Below, piece by piece: positions 32,905-42,132 of a stretch of DNA of 47,930 nt. The DNA lies in NCBI GenBank assembly GCA_034722035.1, contig JAYENK010000019.1, positions 1 to 47,930 on the forward strand, given 5' to 3'. The number at the start of each line of letters is the position of its first letter. Positions within the stretch are counted from its first letter, which is position 1. The translations under genes were made by a program, and so were the position numbers. The stretch comes from JAYENK01 sp034722035 (GTDB taxonomy: Bacteria; Patescibacteriota; Patescibacteriia; Patescibacteriales; UBA12075). The notes under the pieces are model-generated. The model did not search any database and was not told the origin of the DNA. It worked only from the letters and a program-made list of their open reading frames with translations.

Positions 32905-33858
32905 TTACCTTAAAAAGCACTGTTTGTCAAAAAAAATTTCTCTAATATTATCAAGTGTGTTTACCCTAATTAATCTTTCTCTCAACTTTTTGGCTCCAGT
33001 TAACCCTTTAACGTACCAGGATAGATGTTTGCGCATTTCAATAATCCCCTGTTCTCCTTTTAATTTATAAGCTAATTCAGCATGCTTAAGCGCAATATCA
33101 AAAATAAACGCTTTTGTTTTTGGCTTTGTATTTTTTATCTTAATTTCTTCAAATATCCAGGGACGGCCAAAAGCACCTTGGCCAATAGCAACACCGTCCG
33201 CCTCAGACTTATTTAATAAATCTTGCGCGTCATTACGATTGTAAACTCCGCCATTAGCGATAATCTTTCCACCAAAGTAATTACGCGCTTTTTTGATAAT
33301 TTTTGCGTCAACAGGGCCGGAAAATCCGGCATTACCGGCTCGACCATGAATCATGATTGCGCTCACATCCAGATCACTGATATTATCAAGAAATTTCAAA
33401 ACATCAACGTCTTCTACTTGACTACGGGTTTTTATCGATACCGGCAAATCAGTCGCCTCAAGTGTCGCTTTGATTACCGCTCTTGCTTGCTTTAAATCCT
33501 GAAAAAGCGTTATCCCCGCTCCTTGCTTTATCACCTTGGTGACAGGACAGCCAAAATTAATATCAATCCCCGCTGGCTTGATATTTTTTATTATAAATTC
33601 TATCGCAACTTTAAAATGCTCTGTCTCATTACCAAACAATTGAATTATATATACCCCTTCTTTACAATCAAAGTTCATTAATTCAATTGTCTTTTTGCCG
33701 CTATAAAACAAAGCGGTCGCGCTCACCATTTCCGAATACAAAATATCCGCGCCAAATTGCTTGCACATCTGCCGAAAGGCACTGTCGCTAATGCCAGCCA
33801 AAGGAGCTAACACATAAGCCGGATTATCATTATGAAATTGTTTCCAAAAATCACTCAT
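32905..33858 (-). CDS. dus: tRNA-dihydrouridine synthase (DusB-like)
   Basis: This FMN enzyme reduces uridines in the tRNA D-loop. It has 317 residues. Motifs are YVLAPLAGISDSAFRQMC, SEMVSATAL, DINFGCPVTKV with the catalytic Cys, SIKTRSQ, MIHGRAGNAGFSGPVD (usually HGRTR.Q.Y.G.AD) and IGQGAFGRPWIFEEI. It is a housekeeping gene upstream of the polysaccharide operon and downstream of a hairpin that probably ends the cysK transcript. Confidence 0.93.
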   Translation of the reverse strand: MSDFWKQFHNDNPAYVLAPLAGISDSAFRQMCKQFGADILYSEMVSATALFYSGKKTIELMNFDCKEGVYIIQLFGNETEHFKVAIEFIIKNIKPAGIDINFGCPVTKVIKQGAGITLFQDLKQARAVIKATLEATDLPVSIKTRSQVEDVDVLKFLDNISDLDVSAIMIHGRAGNAGFSGPVDAKIIKKARNYFGGKIIANGGVYNRNDAQDLLNKSEADGVAIGQGAFGRPWIFEEIKIKNTKPKTKAFIFDIALKHAELAYKLKGEQGIIEMRKHLSWYVKGLTGAKKLRERLIRVNTLDNIREIFFDKQCFLR

Positions 33859-33861
33859 TTG

Positions 33862-33889
33862 AAAAAAATAACGCCTACCAAGGCAGGCG
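33862..33889 (-). terminator. Terminator after cysK
   Basis: On the minus strand CGCCTGCC (33889-33882) pairs with GGTAGGCG (33879-33872) with one mismatch. The hairpin is followed by TTATTTTTTT. It lies in the 54-bp gap before the dus start codon, so dus must have its own promoter or depend on read-through. Confidence 0.65.
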
Positions 33890-33912
33890 CCTAATTTGAT
33901 AAAAAATTATAT

Positions 33913-34809
33913 CTATATACAAAAAAGGTCTGTGCTTAAATATTTTTCTCCTCTATCCGGAAAAATTGTTATAATATTTCCTGATTTAATTTTTTCGGAT
34001 ACTTTTTTGACTGCCAACATCGCCGCCCCCGCGCTCATTCCAACAAAAATCCCCTCCTTTCTTATAATCTCTCGACTCATTGCATAAGCCTCCTTGGTTT
34101 CAATCATAATTATATCATCTAATTTACTTTTATCATATATTGTCGGAACCAAAGCCTCTTTCATATTCTTAAGTCCTTGGATATAATGACCTTCAACCGG
34201 CTCAGCCGAAACGATTTTTATATTAGGATTAAATTTCTTTAAATATTGCCCCACTCCCATCAAAGTACCGGAAGTGCCGATAGCGGCTACAAAATAATCA
34301 ATCTCTCCGTTGCTTTGTTGTCGAATTTCTCTGGCAGTATTTTCATAATGCGCCAAAATATTAGAATGATTAGAAAACTGATCGGTATGATAATATTTAT
34401 TCGGTTCGGTTTTTATTATCTCATCGACTTTTTTGCGCGCTCCATCGGTTCCATCTTCTTTTGCTGTCAAAATGATTTCTGCGCCAAAAGCGGCGATCAT
34501 TTTTCTTCGTTCCACCGACACTCCTTCACTCATCACAATCTTGACTGTATAACCTTTAATCGCGCCGATCATAGCCAAAGCAATGCCGGTGTTTCCACTA
34601 CTAGCTTCAATAATAGTCTTGCCGGTTTTAAGCTCGCCCTTAGCTTCGGCTGACTCTAGCATTCTAAGAGCAATTCTGTCTTTAATCGAACCAGCTGGAT
34701 TGATTCCCTCTATCTTTGCATACACTTTTATATCTTTATTCTTAATAATATTATTAATTTTAATTAAAGGCGTGTTACCGATTGTTTGTAAAATATTCTG
34801 ATAAATCAT
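33913..34809 (-). CDS. cysK: Cysteine synthase family protein (CysK/CysM)
   Basis: This PLP enzyme would make cysteine from O-acetylserine or O-phosphoserine and sulfide. It has 298 residues. Motifs are ILQTIGNTPLIKIN, PAGSIKDRIALRM with the PLP lysine, EASSGNTGIALAM (the substrate-binding loop) and AAIGTSGTLMGVG (the phosphate-binding glycine loop). The C-terminus FPDRGEKYLSTDLF is normal. Its presence in a reduced genome with few amino-acid genes is notable. Confidence 0.92.
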   Translation of the reverse strand: MIYQNILQTIGNTPLIKINNIIKNKDIKVYAKIEGINPAGSIKDRIALRMLESAEAKGELKTGKTIIEASSGNTGIALAMIGAIKGYTVKIVMSEGVSVERRKMIAAFGAEIILTAKEDGTDGARKKVDEIIKTEPNKYYHTDQFSNHSNILAHYENTAREIRQQSNGEIDYFVAAIGTSGTLMGVGQYLKKFNPNIKIVSAEPVEGHYIQGLKNMKEALVPTIYDKSKLDDIIMIETKEAYAMSREIIRKEGIFVGMSAGAAMLAVKKVSEKIKSGNIITIFPDRGEKYLSTDLFCI

Positions 34810-34961
34810 ATATTTTAAATTATTTATTATATTATAACCCTTAGAAGTGTAAACCCCTTTGTTGCAATGTTAACAATAATTTTCCAAAAAAACACCCTTA
34901 TCTGATAAAATAATTAAATCCGTTAATTATTAATCGAAAAACAAAGATGACAAAGGAAAAA

Positions 34962-36233
34962 TTATTCAGCTCTAAGAGCCTCAACCGGTTGAAGCTTGGC
35001 GGCTTTTCTGGCTGGGTATAAGCCAAAAGCTAATCCAAAAAAAGTAGAAAACCCAAGAGCTACGACGAATGACTCAAGCGGGATGGCGAACTCCCAATCG
35101 AAGCCAGCGTAGTTGGCGCCATATGATAACAACCAAGACAAAATCACGCCAAGAATAACTCCAAAAATACCGCCTAAAATTGTAATCAAAACTGATTCAA
35201 GCAAAAATTGAGATATTATATCCCGATAAGTCGCGCCAACCGCTTTACGCAGACCAATTTCAGCCGTGCGTTCGCTTACGACAACATACATTATATTCAA
35301 AATTCCCACTCCGCCTACCACCAAAGATATCGCCACAATTGCCAATAGCAACAAAGTAATAGCCCCTGTTACAGTACCAAGCAAATCCATCATTTCAATC
35401 ATGGTGGCTACGCGAAAATCATCTTTATGAAAATCATCCTCATCTTCAACGCTGATATCATGCCGATCACGCAAAATCATTCTCATTTCATTGGCAGTAT
35501 CTTCGGCATAGTTCATATCATTTACTTCGCTCAAAAAATACATCAAATAATCAATGCCCATAATTCGTTTTTGCAAAGATCGCACCGGCAAATAAATAAA
35601 ATCATCAAAATCCATTCCCATAATCGCGCCCCGCTCTTCCATCACGCCGATAACTCTAAATTTTGTTTTCCTTATTTTTATCATCTTCCCCAGAGTATCT
35701 GATTCACCGAATAATTTTTCCTTCATTTTGTATCCCAAAACGGCAACTCGAGCCAAGCTCTTGTCTTCTTCTTTGGTAAAAAACCGACCTTCTTTAATCT
35801 CGCTTTTATCAATCTCAATATAAGAGGCGCTGGTTCCCAGGATAAAAGCCTTTTTCTGTTCTCTTAAGTAAGTAACCGCCTCCTGACTCATAACACCGGC
35901 ATAGGCATCTTTAATATTGGGTAATTCTTTAATTTCATTCATGTCGTCCAAAGTCAAAGTGGTAATTTGCACACCTTGAACAATGTCGCTTACACCGGTA
36001 GTCGAGGTATTGGAAATTTTTTTATTGGTAGGAACCTTTATTTCTGTTTGAATTACGTTTGTCCCAAAAGACTCTACCTGCCCGACAATTAAACGCTCAA
36101 TCCCGTGCCCGGCCGAATACACAATAATGACACTGCTTATTCCAATTACAACCCCAAGCACAGTCAAAATTGTCCGCGTCTTATTAGCCAACATCGAAAT
36201 CAAAGCTGATTTAACTGAAGAAACTATAATCAT
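34962..36233 (-). CDS. ABC transporter permease, MacB/FtsX type (second copy)
   Basis: This 423-residue permease has the MacB layout: TM1 at about 16-43, a large extracytoplasmic domain (about 45-280), and three C-terminal transmembrane helices. Motifs are SMLANKTRTILTVLGVVIGI, GGVGILNIMYVVVSERTAEIGLRKAVGA, and the C-terminal LQPVEALRAE. It does not contain an ATPase domain. It follows the first permease by 40 bp, and the two may form a heterodimer with the ATPase at 37531. Confidence 0.9.
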   Translation of the reverse strand: MIIVSSVKSALISMLANKTRTILTVLGVVIGISSVIIVYSAGHGIERLIVGQVESFGTNVIQTEIKVPTNKKISNTSTTGVSDIVQGVQITTLTLDDMNEIKELPNIKDAYAGVMSQEAVTYLREQKKAFILGTSASYIEIDKSEIKEGRFFTKEEDKSLARVAVLGYKMKEKLFGESDTLGKMIKIRKTKFRVIGVMEERGAIMGMDFDDFIYLPVRSLQKRIMGIDYLMYFLSEVNDMNYAEDTANEMRMILRDRHDISVEDEDDFHKDDFRVATMIEMMDLLGTVTGAITLLLLAIVAISLVVGGVGILNIMYVVVSERTAEIGLRKAVGATYRDIISQFLLESVLITILGGIFGVILGVILSWLLSYGANYAGFDWEFAIPLESFVVALGFSTFFGLAFGLYPARKAAKLQPVEALRAE

Positions 36234-36273
36234 TTAAAAAATAATATTTATTAAGGCAAAATTTTTAATTGAT

Positions 36274-37527
36274 TTACTCATATCTAAGCGCCTCTACCGG
36301 TTGCAAACGACTAGCCTTATAAGCCGGAAAGACACCAAAAATAAGACCAACCATCATTGAAACAGCCATGGCCAATAAAATCGAAAACAAAGACACATGA
36401 AAAACCCAGTCATATCCCAGATAATTTGCGATTATTGCGACCAAGTACGCCAAAATCGCTCCGCCAATAATCCCGATTAAACCGCCAATCATTGTAACCG
36501 TGACTGATTCAATTAAAAATTGACTTAAAATATTTAACTTGTTCGCTCCCAAGGCTTTTCTAAGGCCGATTTCACGAGTACGCTCTGTAACGCTCACCAG
36601 CATAATATTCATAATGCCGATTCCGCCCACAATCAATGATATAGCTGCCATGGCAGCTAAAAAATATTTAAGCGCGTCAGTAATGGTTGTAATCATGTCT
36701 AGCGCTTGAGCCGCGCTTCTGACTGTAAAATCATCATTGGCTCCGCTTTGATCACTAATATCATGTCGCTCGCGCAAAGTTATCTTCATGTCAGCAAGTA
36801 CCTGATCGGTATTTTCTGCCAAGTCAACTTTAGCCCGAATCATACTGACATAATTAACTCCAAGAATTCTTTTTTGCATTGTTTTGATCGGCAAAAGAGC
36901 AATATTGTCATAATCCTGAAAGGCAACCATTCCCCGCTCTGCCATAACACCAATTACTTCAAAACTATTTTTTTGAACTTTAATTCTTTGTCCAAGCGCA
37001 TGCGAATCACCAAAAAGCTCCCGCTTAACAGTGTGCCCCAAAACAATTACGCGCGACAAATTAGTTTCTTCGTTTTTTGTAAAAAACCGCCCTTCAGCAA
37101 GCTCTCCACCCTCAACTTCCAAATAACCGACCGTACACCCTTTTAGACTGCTTTGATAATTATTTCGACGCCACTCTAAGTTGGCATTACCGTCGGAATA
37201 AGCAACAATATCGGTAATATTAGGCACATTGCTTGGTTTGGCCAGAGCTATGGCATCGTCGTATGTCAAAGTGGTAATAACTATGCCCATAGCTGAGGAG
37301 GGCGGCTTATCTTTACCGGAATTACCGGGAAGCACGCCTACGATATTTGACCCCAAAGATTCAACCTGAGCCAAAATCAAACTCTGTGCCCCCGCTCCCA
37401 AGGCTACAATTAAAATAACCGCGCCCACACCGATTATAATCCCCAGCATAGTCAAAAAACTCCGCCCTTTATTAGCGAGCAGAGCAGTTGTTGCCGTATG
37501 AATGGATTGTTTTATGGATTCAAACAT
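36274..37527 (-). CDS. ABC transporter permease, MacB/FtsX type (first copy)
   Basis: This 417-residue permease has the same layout as its downstream neighbour: N-terminal ALLANKGRSFLTMLGIIIGVG, an extracytoplasmic core (about 47-280), GGIGIMNIMLVSVTERTREIGLRKALGA, and the C-terminal LQPVEALRYE. It lies 3 bp after the ATPase gene. MacB-type permeases are mechanotransmitters that drive export of peptides, lipids or macrolides across the envelope. The substrate here is unknown. Confidence 0.92.
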   Translation of the reverse strand: MFESIKQSIHTATTALLANKGRSFLTMLGIIIGVGAVILIVALGAGAQSLILAQVESLGSNIVGVLPGNSGKDKPPSSAMGIVITTLTYDDAIALAKPSNVPNITDIVAYSDGNANLEWRRNNYQSSLKGCTVGYLEVEGGELAEGRFFTKNEETNLSRVIVLGHTVKRELFGDSHALGQRIKVQKNSFEVIGVMAERGMVAFQDYDNIALLPIKTMQKRILGVNYVSMIRAKVDLAENTDQVLADMKITLRERHDISDQSGANDDFTVRSAAQALDMITTITDALKYFLAAMAAISLIVGGIGIMNIMLVSVTERTREIGLRKALGANKLNILSQFLIESVTVTMIGGLIGIIGGAILAYLVAIIANYLGYDWVFHVSLFSILLAMAVSMMVGLIFGVFPAYKASRLQPVEALRYE

Positions 37528-37530
37528 TAT

Positions 37531-38244
37531 TTATTTCAGCTTATCTCCATCATGCGCAATCTTCCTATTCTGTACCGGTTTATCGCTTTCAATTAAGCCA
37601 TCGCACATAGCGATAATGCGCTTGGCGTGTTCGGCCGTATAGGTTTCGTGCGTAACAAGAATGATTGTATTGCCCAGTTCGTTTAATTTCTGCAAAATCT
37701 CCATAATCTGTACCCCGGACTTGGAGTCAAGATTACCGGTAGGCTCATCCGCAAAAACAACCGAGGGCTTATTAACCAAAGCGCGCGCAATCGCGACCCG
37801 TTGTTTTTCACCGCCGGAAATTTGATTGGTAAAATAATCCAATCTGTGCCCAAGCCCGACATCCTCCAATACTCGCTTGGCTCTTTCGTCTAAATTATTT
37901 TTATCCTTAGAATAAGTAAGGGGTAATTTTACATTATCCAAAACAGTGGTGCGTGGCAAAAGATTAAAAGCTTGAAAAACAAAACCAATTTTTTGATTGC
38001 GCAAAGCCGCTAAATTATTATCGTCAAATTCATTAACATTATTCTTGGCAAAAAAATAATTCCCCTCGCTTGCCCGATCCAAAAGTCCAAGAATATGCAT
38101 CAATGTCGATTTACCTGATCCGGAGGGGCCCATGATTGCAACAAATTCACCCTCTTCAATATCAAAAGAAAGACCATGAAGCACTTTTGTCACCAGACCC
38201 TCGTTTTCAAATTGCTTATGAAGATTTTCTACTTTTATCAACAT
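37531..38244 (-). CDS. ABC transporter ATP-binding protein (MacB/LolD type)
   Basis: This 237-residue ATPase has Walker A GPSGSGKST, Q-loop FVFQAFNLLP, signature ISGGEKQRVAIARAL, Walker B VVFADEPTGNLD and the H-loop ILVTHE. All catalytic residues are present. It is flanked at 3-bp distances by the HlyD-like adaptor and the first permease, completing a MacAB-type exporter. Confidence 0.94.
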   Translation of the reverse strand: MLIKVENLHKQFENEGLVTKVLHGLSFDIEEGEFVAIMGPSGSGKSTLMHILGLLDRASEGNYFFAKNNVNEFDDNNLAALRNQKIGFVFQAFNLLPRTTVLDNVKLPLTYSKDKNNLDERAKRVLEDVGLGHRLDYFTNQISGGEKQRVAIARALVNKPSVVFADEPTGNLDSKSGVQIMEILQKLNELGNTIILVTHETYTAEHAKRIIAMCDGLIESDKPVQNRKIAHDGDKLK

Positions 38245-38247
38245 ATA

Positions 38248-40146
38248 TTATTTTCCCGTCTTAATCGAAGTCACAACAACATCTCCCGCTTTGACTCCTT
38301 CCAAGACCTCAATCATACCTCCGTCTCCACGCAAACCAAGCGTAACATGGCGCTCTTCCACCTGATTATTATTTAGAATACGAACAATTTTGCCTGAGCC
38401 GTTTTTTTGAATTACCGCTCGACTGGGAATGAGCAATATTTCTTTTTTCTCAGCCGTAGTAATATTGGCATTAGCCGTCATGCCGGACTTAATCTGATAA
38501 TCCAAAGAATCAAAACTTAATTTAAGTTTGTAATAAACCACATCCTGCACTTCGGTTTCAGCCGGTTCAATAAAAAATATTTCTCCGGGAAAAAATATGT
38601 CCTCACCATAAGCATCCAAAGTAATTTCCGCTATATCGCCAATTTCAATTTTGGCAATATCCGCTTCCGAAACAAGCAGCTCAATTTCATAACCACTTTG
38701 CCCCAACATGGATATTACTGACGAACCGCCCGCCATAACCGGCTCGCCAATTTGATATTCGATCGAAGTGATAGTACCACTGATTGGAGCAAATATTTTT
38801 GATTTTTCAATTTGATTTTCGATTGACTCAAACGCGGCCTCGGCCTGTCTAAGCTGAGCTTCTTTTAAACTAACATCATGCTCATCAGCCGAAGCCAAAA
38901 CTTTGTCCAATTGAGCCTGAGCCAAAAACCAGGCTTTGTAAGTGGTATTAACCTTAGATTCGGCGACGGTTTTTTGCTTTTCACCGCTCAATTTAGCAAT
39001 ACTCAAATTATTTCTGGCATCAATCAGAGCCTGCTCATAATTTGTCTGGGCGCTCAAATAAGCCTCTTCATATTCAGATGTTTTACTATTATAATTTAAT
39101 ATCGCTGTATTTATTGCCTGCTCCTTAGATTGAACCAAGGCAATCGCGACTGCTATCAAAGTTTGCTGAGAGCTAATACCGGTTTTGAAAGCATCCAGCT
39201 CAGTTTCGGTCAAACGATAGGAAGTATTAGTATTTTCCAAACCGTTAAAACAACTATTAAGCGCGGCAAAAACCATATTCAAATAATCATACGACTCTTC
39301 TACCGCAATCAAAACCTCATCAATGGATGAACTTGCCTGAACAAGCTCCAAAGCGCTTTTAGCCAACACTGCCTGGGCTTTGGCCTTGTCATAATTTGAA
39401 TTGGTCGCGGTAATATATTGCGGATCTTGTTTGCTAAAAGCCGTATCCGCATCATCATCTGTCAACACTTGATTAATCGCGTCTAAGGCACTGTCACTGG
39501 AAGCGTTTTTGTCTTCAATCGTGGTGAGCGCATCTGCCCGGGCATCATCAATCGCATTCTGGTAAGTATTTTTAATATTAATCAAATTTGTCTTAGCGCT
39601 GGCTACAGCCTGCTCTTTGGGCGTTAGGGTTAGACTGGAACTAGACTCCAAATCAGCCAAAGTTTTTTCAGCTTGCTTAATAGTTTCGGTGTTTGTTTCA
39701 TTTATTGTCTTCAATTCTTGCTTGGCCGCCTCATAGGCAACCCGGCTTTGCTCAAGCCCGGCTTTGGATACGGCAATATCATTTTCAGCCGCACCGGCCA
39801 ATAATTTATTCAAATTACTACGCGCCACATCAATGTTCGCAGCAAACTCCGAACACTTAATCTCCAAATTATCATAATCCAATTCTGCCAAAATATCTCC
39901 CTGTTTAACTTCATTCCCGATTTTGGTATGCAGTTTTGCAATATGACCTGAATTTAAAAAATTAAGGTCAAGCTCGCTTTCGGCTTTAACTGCGCCAGTT
40001 TCGGAAACAGTTTGAACTAAATTACCAATCTCGGCCACAGTGGTGACATAAGTTATTTCCGGCTTTTTATTCATACCAAAAAATACTATTACCGAACCGA
40101 TTATAGCGAGTACCAATAAAATAATTATCGCTTTTTTTGGATGCAT
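38248..40146 (-). CDS. HlyD/MacA-family adaptor protein with an extended helical hairpin
   Basis: This 632-residue protein has a membrane anchor (about 5-25) and a lipoyl/barrel-sandwich first half (about 50-98: TGAVKAESELDLNFLNSGHI). A very long helical region follows (about 100-485), then the second lipoyl half (FAPISGTITSIEYQIGEPV) and a beta-barrel domain ending in GVKAGDVVVTSIKTGK. Adaptors of MacA type have helical hairpins of about 120 residues, so this one is roughly three times longer. The long region contains several Ala/Ser-rich helices and one loop with DDDADTAF. It presumably links the permease to a surface layer or outer channel. Confidence 0.88.
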   Translation of the reverse strand: MHPKKAIIILLVLAIIGSVIVFFGMNKKPEITYVTTVAEIGNLVQTVSETGAVKAESELDLNFLNSGHIAKLHTKIGNEVKQGDILAELDYDNLEIKCSEFAANIDVARSNLNKLLAGAAENDIAVSKAGLEQSRVAYEAAKQELKTINETNTETIKQAEKTLADLESSSSLTLTPKEQAVASAKTNLINIKNTYQNAIDDARADALTTIEDKNASSDSALDAINQVLTDDDADTAFSKQDPQYITATNSNYDKAKAQAVLAKSALELVQASSSIDEVLIAVEESYDYLNMVFAALNSCFNGLENTNTSYRLTETELDAFKTGISSQQTLIAVAIALVQSKEQAINTAILNYNSKTSEYEEAYLSAQTNYEQALIDARNNLSIAKLSGEKQKTVAESKVNTTYKAWFLAQAQLDKVLASADEHDVSLKEAQLRQAEAAFESIENQIEKSKIFAPISGTITSIEYQIGEPVMAGGSSVISMLGQSGYEIELLVSEADIAKIEIGDIAEITLDAYGEDIFFPGEIFFIEPAETEVQDVVYYKLKLSFDSLDYQIKSGMTANANITTAEKKEILLIPSRAVIQKNGSGKIVRILNNNQVEERHVTLGLRGDGGMIEVLEGVKAGDVVVTSIKTGK

Positions 40147-40157
40147 ATTTTTAATCG

Positions 40158-40550
40158 TTAATTAATTTTATTATTATTTTGAATAATTTTATCTACCTTT
40201 TCAACAAAATCCTTTATGCTAAAATCGTTTTTAATAAAATAATAATTAGCACCCAGACGATTACAACGTTCCTTAACATCTTCTTCGCTAAAATTGGAAA
40301 ATATTATTACCGAAATATTACTAATCTCATCGTCCGACTTCAAACGAGAAAGTACCTGAAAACCGTCAGTTGTGGGTAAAACAAGATCAAGGATTATATA
40401 GTCCGGGTTGTAAAGCTTTATCGAAATTATAATATTAATAATCTCGTCATTGCCGTCATGCGCGTCAACATCATAGTCTTTATCAACCAACATAGCTTTA
40501 AGTCCAGTTCGAATCACATGATCATCTTCTATAATTTGAATTTTTGTCAT
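40158..40550 (-). CDS. Stand-alone response-regulator receiver protein
   Basis: This has 130 residues: a single CheY-like receiver domain with no output domain. The acidic pair D9/D10, phospho-acceptor D55 (YIILDLVLP), the Ser at 85 in place of Thr (VIIFSNFS) and K107 are present, so it should be phosphorylatable. No histidine kinase is in the window. It lies 11 bp before the adaptor gene and 21 bp after the pseudopilin gene, which suggests it works with the pilus/secretion or export genes. Confidence 0.85.
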   Translation of the reverse strand: MTKIQIIEDDHVIRTGLKAMLVDKDYDVDAHDGNDEIINIIISIKLYNPDYIILDLVLPTTDGFQVLSRLKSDDEISNISVIIFSNFSEEDVKERCNRLGANYYFIKNDFSIKDFVEKVDKIIQNNNKIN

Positions 40551-40571
40551 GCTATTTCTTAAAACAAAACT

Positions 40572-41165
40572 TTAGTTTTTGTATATTATTCTTATAATAT
40601 CATCACAGCCATAAGCTCCCGTAGCAGTACTAACCGGCTTACCGGCCATGTCCTGTCCGTAAGAACCAAGCACAACAGCGTCTACACACCCACCGGCGCC
40701 ACAACCACAAGGTTCATTATTTATATCAAGCGAATAATCGGTATCAAAAAAATATTCATTACCCCAAGGGTCTATTGGCATTGAATTCACATAAGGCCCT
40801 TGCCAATTACCATAATTACCATTTGTTGCCAGTAAACCGGAAATACCGGCTGACAATGTTCGCGCGCCACAATCCTCGCTGTTTACATCTTCACCGCAAA
40901 TCTCATTATTTGGAGCGCTAGAAACCGTATCTACCGCTTGCTCGCCTGGCCAAAGATTTGTGTCATTAACAAGCGTTGACATTGCATCATTTATAACTTT
41001 AAGATCATTCAAAACTACCGCTTCTTTGGCTTTGTATCTAGCATTGTTAACCGCGACAACGGCAATTGTTGTTAAAAGCCCTACAATTGCAATAACTACT
41101 AATAATTCTATCAATGAAAATCCAGATATTTTTTTGTTTTTATTTTTTAAAAATTTTGTAAACAT
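40572..41165 (-). CDS. GspG-like pseudopilin (type II secretion / type IV pilus)
   Basis: This has 197 residues from the ATG at 41165. A longer frame to 41243 would overlap lexA and lacks a reason. A basic leader KNKNKKISG is cleaved by prepilin peptidase before FSLIELLVVIAIVGLL, the hydrophobic assembly helix with Glu5. The globular part contains PIDPWGNEYFF, the GspG-type DPWG motif, and seven to eight Cys in the second half (for example PCGCGAGGC), likely disulfide-bonded outside the cell. It may be the pilus or pseudopilus subunit used with PilT. Confidence 0.85.
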   Translation of the reverse strand: MFTKFLKNKNKKISGFSLIELLVVIAIVGLLTTIAVVAVNNARYKAKEAVVLNDLKVINDAMSTLVNDTNLWPGEQAVDTVSSAPNNEICGEDVNSEDCGARTLSAGISGLLATNGNYGNWQGPYVNSMPIDPWGNEYFFDTDYSLDINNEPCGCGAGGCVDAVVLGSYGQDMAGKPVSTATGAYGCDDIIRIIYKN

Positions 41166-41235
41166 TGATTTATTTATTATTACTATAATAAATAAATTAT
41201 ACCATACTTTACTATTATTCTCCAAATAAAAATAT

Positions 41236-41847
41236 TTACGCAAATTTTCGTATCACCCCCCGCACAATTCCCTGGATCAAAGGATCTTTGGAATAAATTG
41301 GCTTCATGGCGGCATTGGCCGGTTGCAGGCGAATACGAGTTTTTTCACGATAAAACTTTTTCAAAGTAGCATAAGCATTATTAAGCAAAGCCACAACAAC
41401 ATCGCCATTTTGGGGCGAAGGGTTACGCTCAACTATCACATAGTCCCCACTCAATATTCCCTCCTCAATCATAGACTCACCCTTAACGCGCAAAACATAA
41501 CTATCAACTGTATCACGAACAAAATCTGCCGGCACGGCAATGGTTTCTTTGTCTTCAATTGCTTCAATCGGTTCACCCGCGGTAATTAAACCAACCAAAG
41601 GTAATTCCAAGACTTCGTACCATTTGGCTTTAACCGGTTTTAATTCAATTGAACGCGATTCGTTGTAAGAAGTTTCAAGAAAACCCTTAGCTTTTAAATT
41701 CTCGACATGGGCATGTACGGTTGCCGGAGAAGACAAATCAAAATAATCGCCAATTTCACGCAAACTGGGCGCATAGCCGTTCTCTTTGGAAAAATCAGTA
41801 ATAAAATCCAAAATTTGGCGTTGGCGTTTTGTTAAATTTTTTCCCAT
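41236..41847 (-). CDS. lexA: LexA repressor
   Basis: LexA is the SOS repressor with self-cleavage. It has 203 residues. The winged-helix N-terminus reads TKRQRQILDFITDF, with PSLREIGDYFDLSSPATVHAHVENL. The cleavage site is Ala-Gly in LITAGEPIEA. The serine (GESMIEEGI) and lysine (YATLKKFY) of the catalytic dyad are present. It heads a minus-strand run with the pseudopilin, the receiver protein and the exporter, though a 70-bp gap separates it from the pseudopilin. Promoter and leader are described below. I could not find a canonical SOS box. Confidence 0.95.
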   Translation of the reverse strand: MGKNLTKRQRQILDFITDFSKENGYAPSLREIGDYFDLSSPATVHAHVENLKAKGFLETSYNESRSIELKPVKAKWYEVLELPLVGLITAGEPIEAIEDKETIAVPADFVRDTVDSYVLRVKGESMIEEGILSGDYVIVERNPSPQNGDVVVALLNNAYATLKKFYREKTRIRLQPANAAMKPIYSKDPLIQGIVRGVIRKFA

Positions 41848-41902
41848 AGGTTTTTTTAATTAAAAATTAAAAAAATATATAAAAATAATAATTTATTGAC
41901 CA

Positions 41903-41929
41903 GCCTGTTGAATTTTTTTAACAACAGGC
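41903..41929 (-). promoter_or_regulatory. Hairpin in the lexA leader
   Basis: GCCTGTTG (41903-41910) pairs perfectly with CAACAGGC (41922-41929) around an 11-nt loop. It lies between the promoter and the start codon. On the minus strand no T-tract follows, so it is not a terminator for that strand. Confidence 0.5.
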
Positions 41930-42008
41930 GGGGAATTTTTTGTTTTTTTGATTACTTAATTAATTGCGGAATTAAACTTATCCACATATTAAAATGAACT
42001 CTATATAT

Positions 42009-42037
42009 ATTGTACACGAACAAATAACGAAAGTCAA
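42009..42037 (-). promoter_or_regulatory. Promoter of lexA
   Basis: On the minus strand TTGACT (42037-42032) and TACAAT (42014-42009) are spaced 17 nt apart, giving a leader of about 155 nt. GTTC occurs twice on the minus strand at 21-bp spacing (42022 and 42001 region) and could be a repressor contact, but this is weak. Confidence 0.7.
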
Positions 42038-42066
42038 GACTTATTTATATTCATTAATTTAGTTCA

Positions 42067-42095
42067 TTGTTTTATACTACCAAATATACTATAAT
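42067..42095 (+). promoter_or_regulatory. Promoter of the secreted repeat protein gene
   Basis: TTGTTT (42067-42072) and a perfect TATAAT (42090-42095) are spaced 17 nt apart. It overlaps the first codons of a longer in-frame ORF, which supports the start at 42133. It is back to back with the lexA promoter. Confidence 0.65.
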
Positions 42096-42132
42096 TAACT
42101 TATTAATAATAAAAACTAAAATATTATCCCCT

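Noticed and set aside
34810..34961. Promoter of cysK (TTTACA with ATAATA at 17 nt)
   Set aside because: The boxes are poor and several other AT-rich registers fit as well; I could not choose one.
42009..42068. Canonical LexA box between lexA and the repeat protein
   Set aside because: CGAAC appears but without the matching GTTCG half at the right distance; direct GTTC copies and an 8-bp inverted repeat (AATGAACT/AGTTCATT) are too far apart to claim an SOS box.
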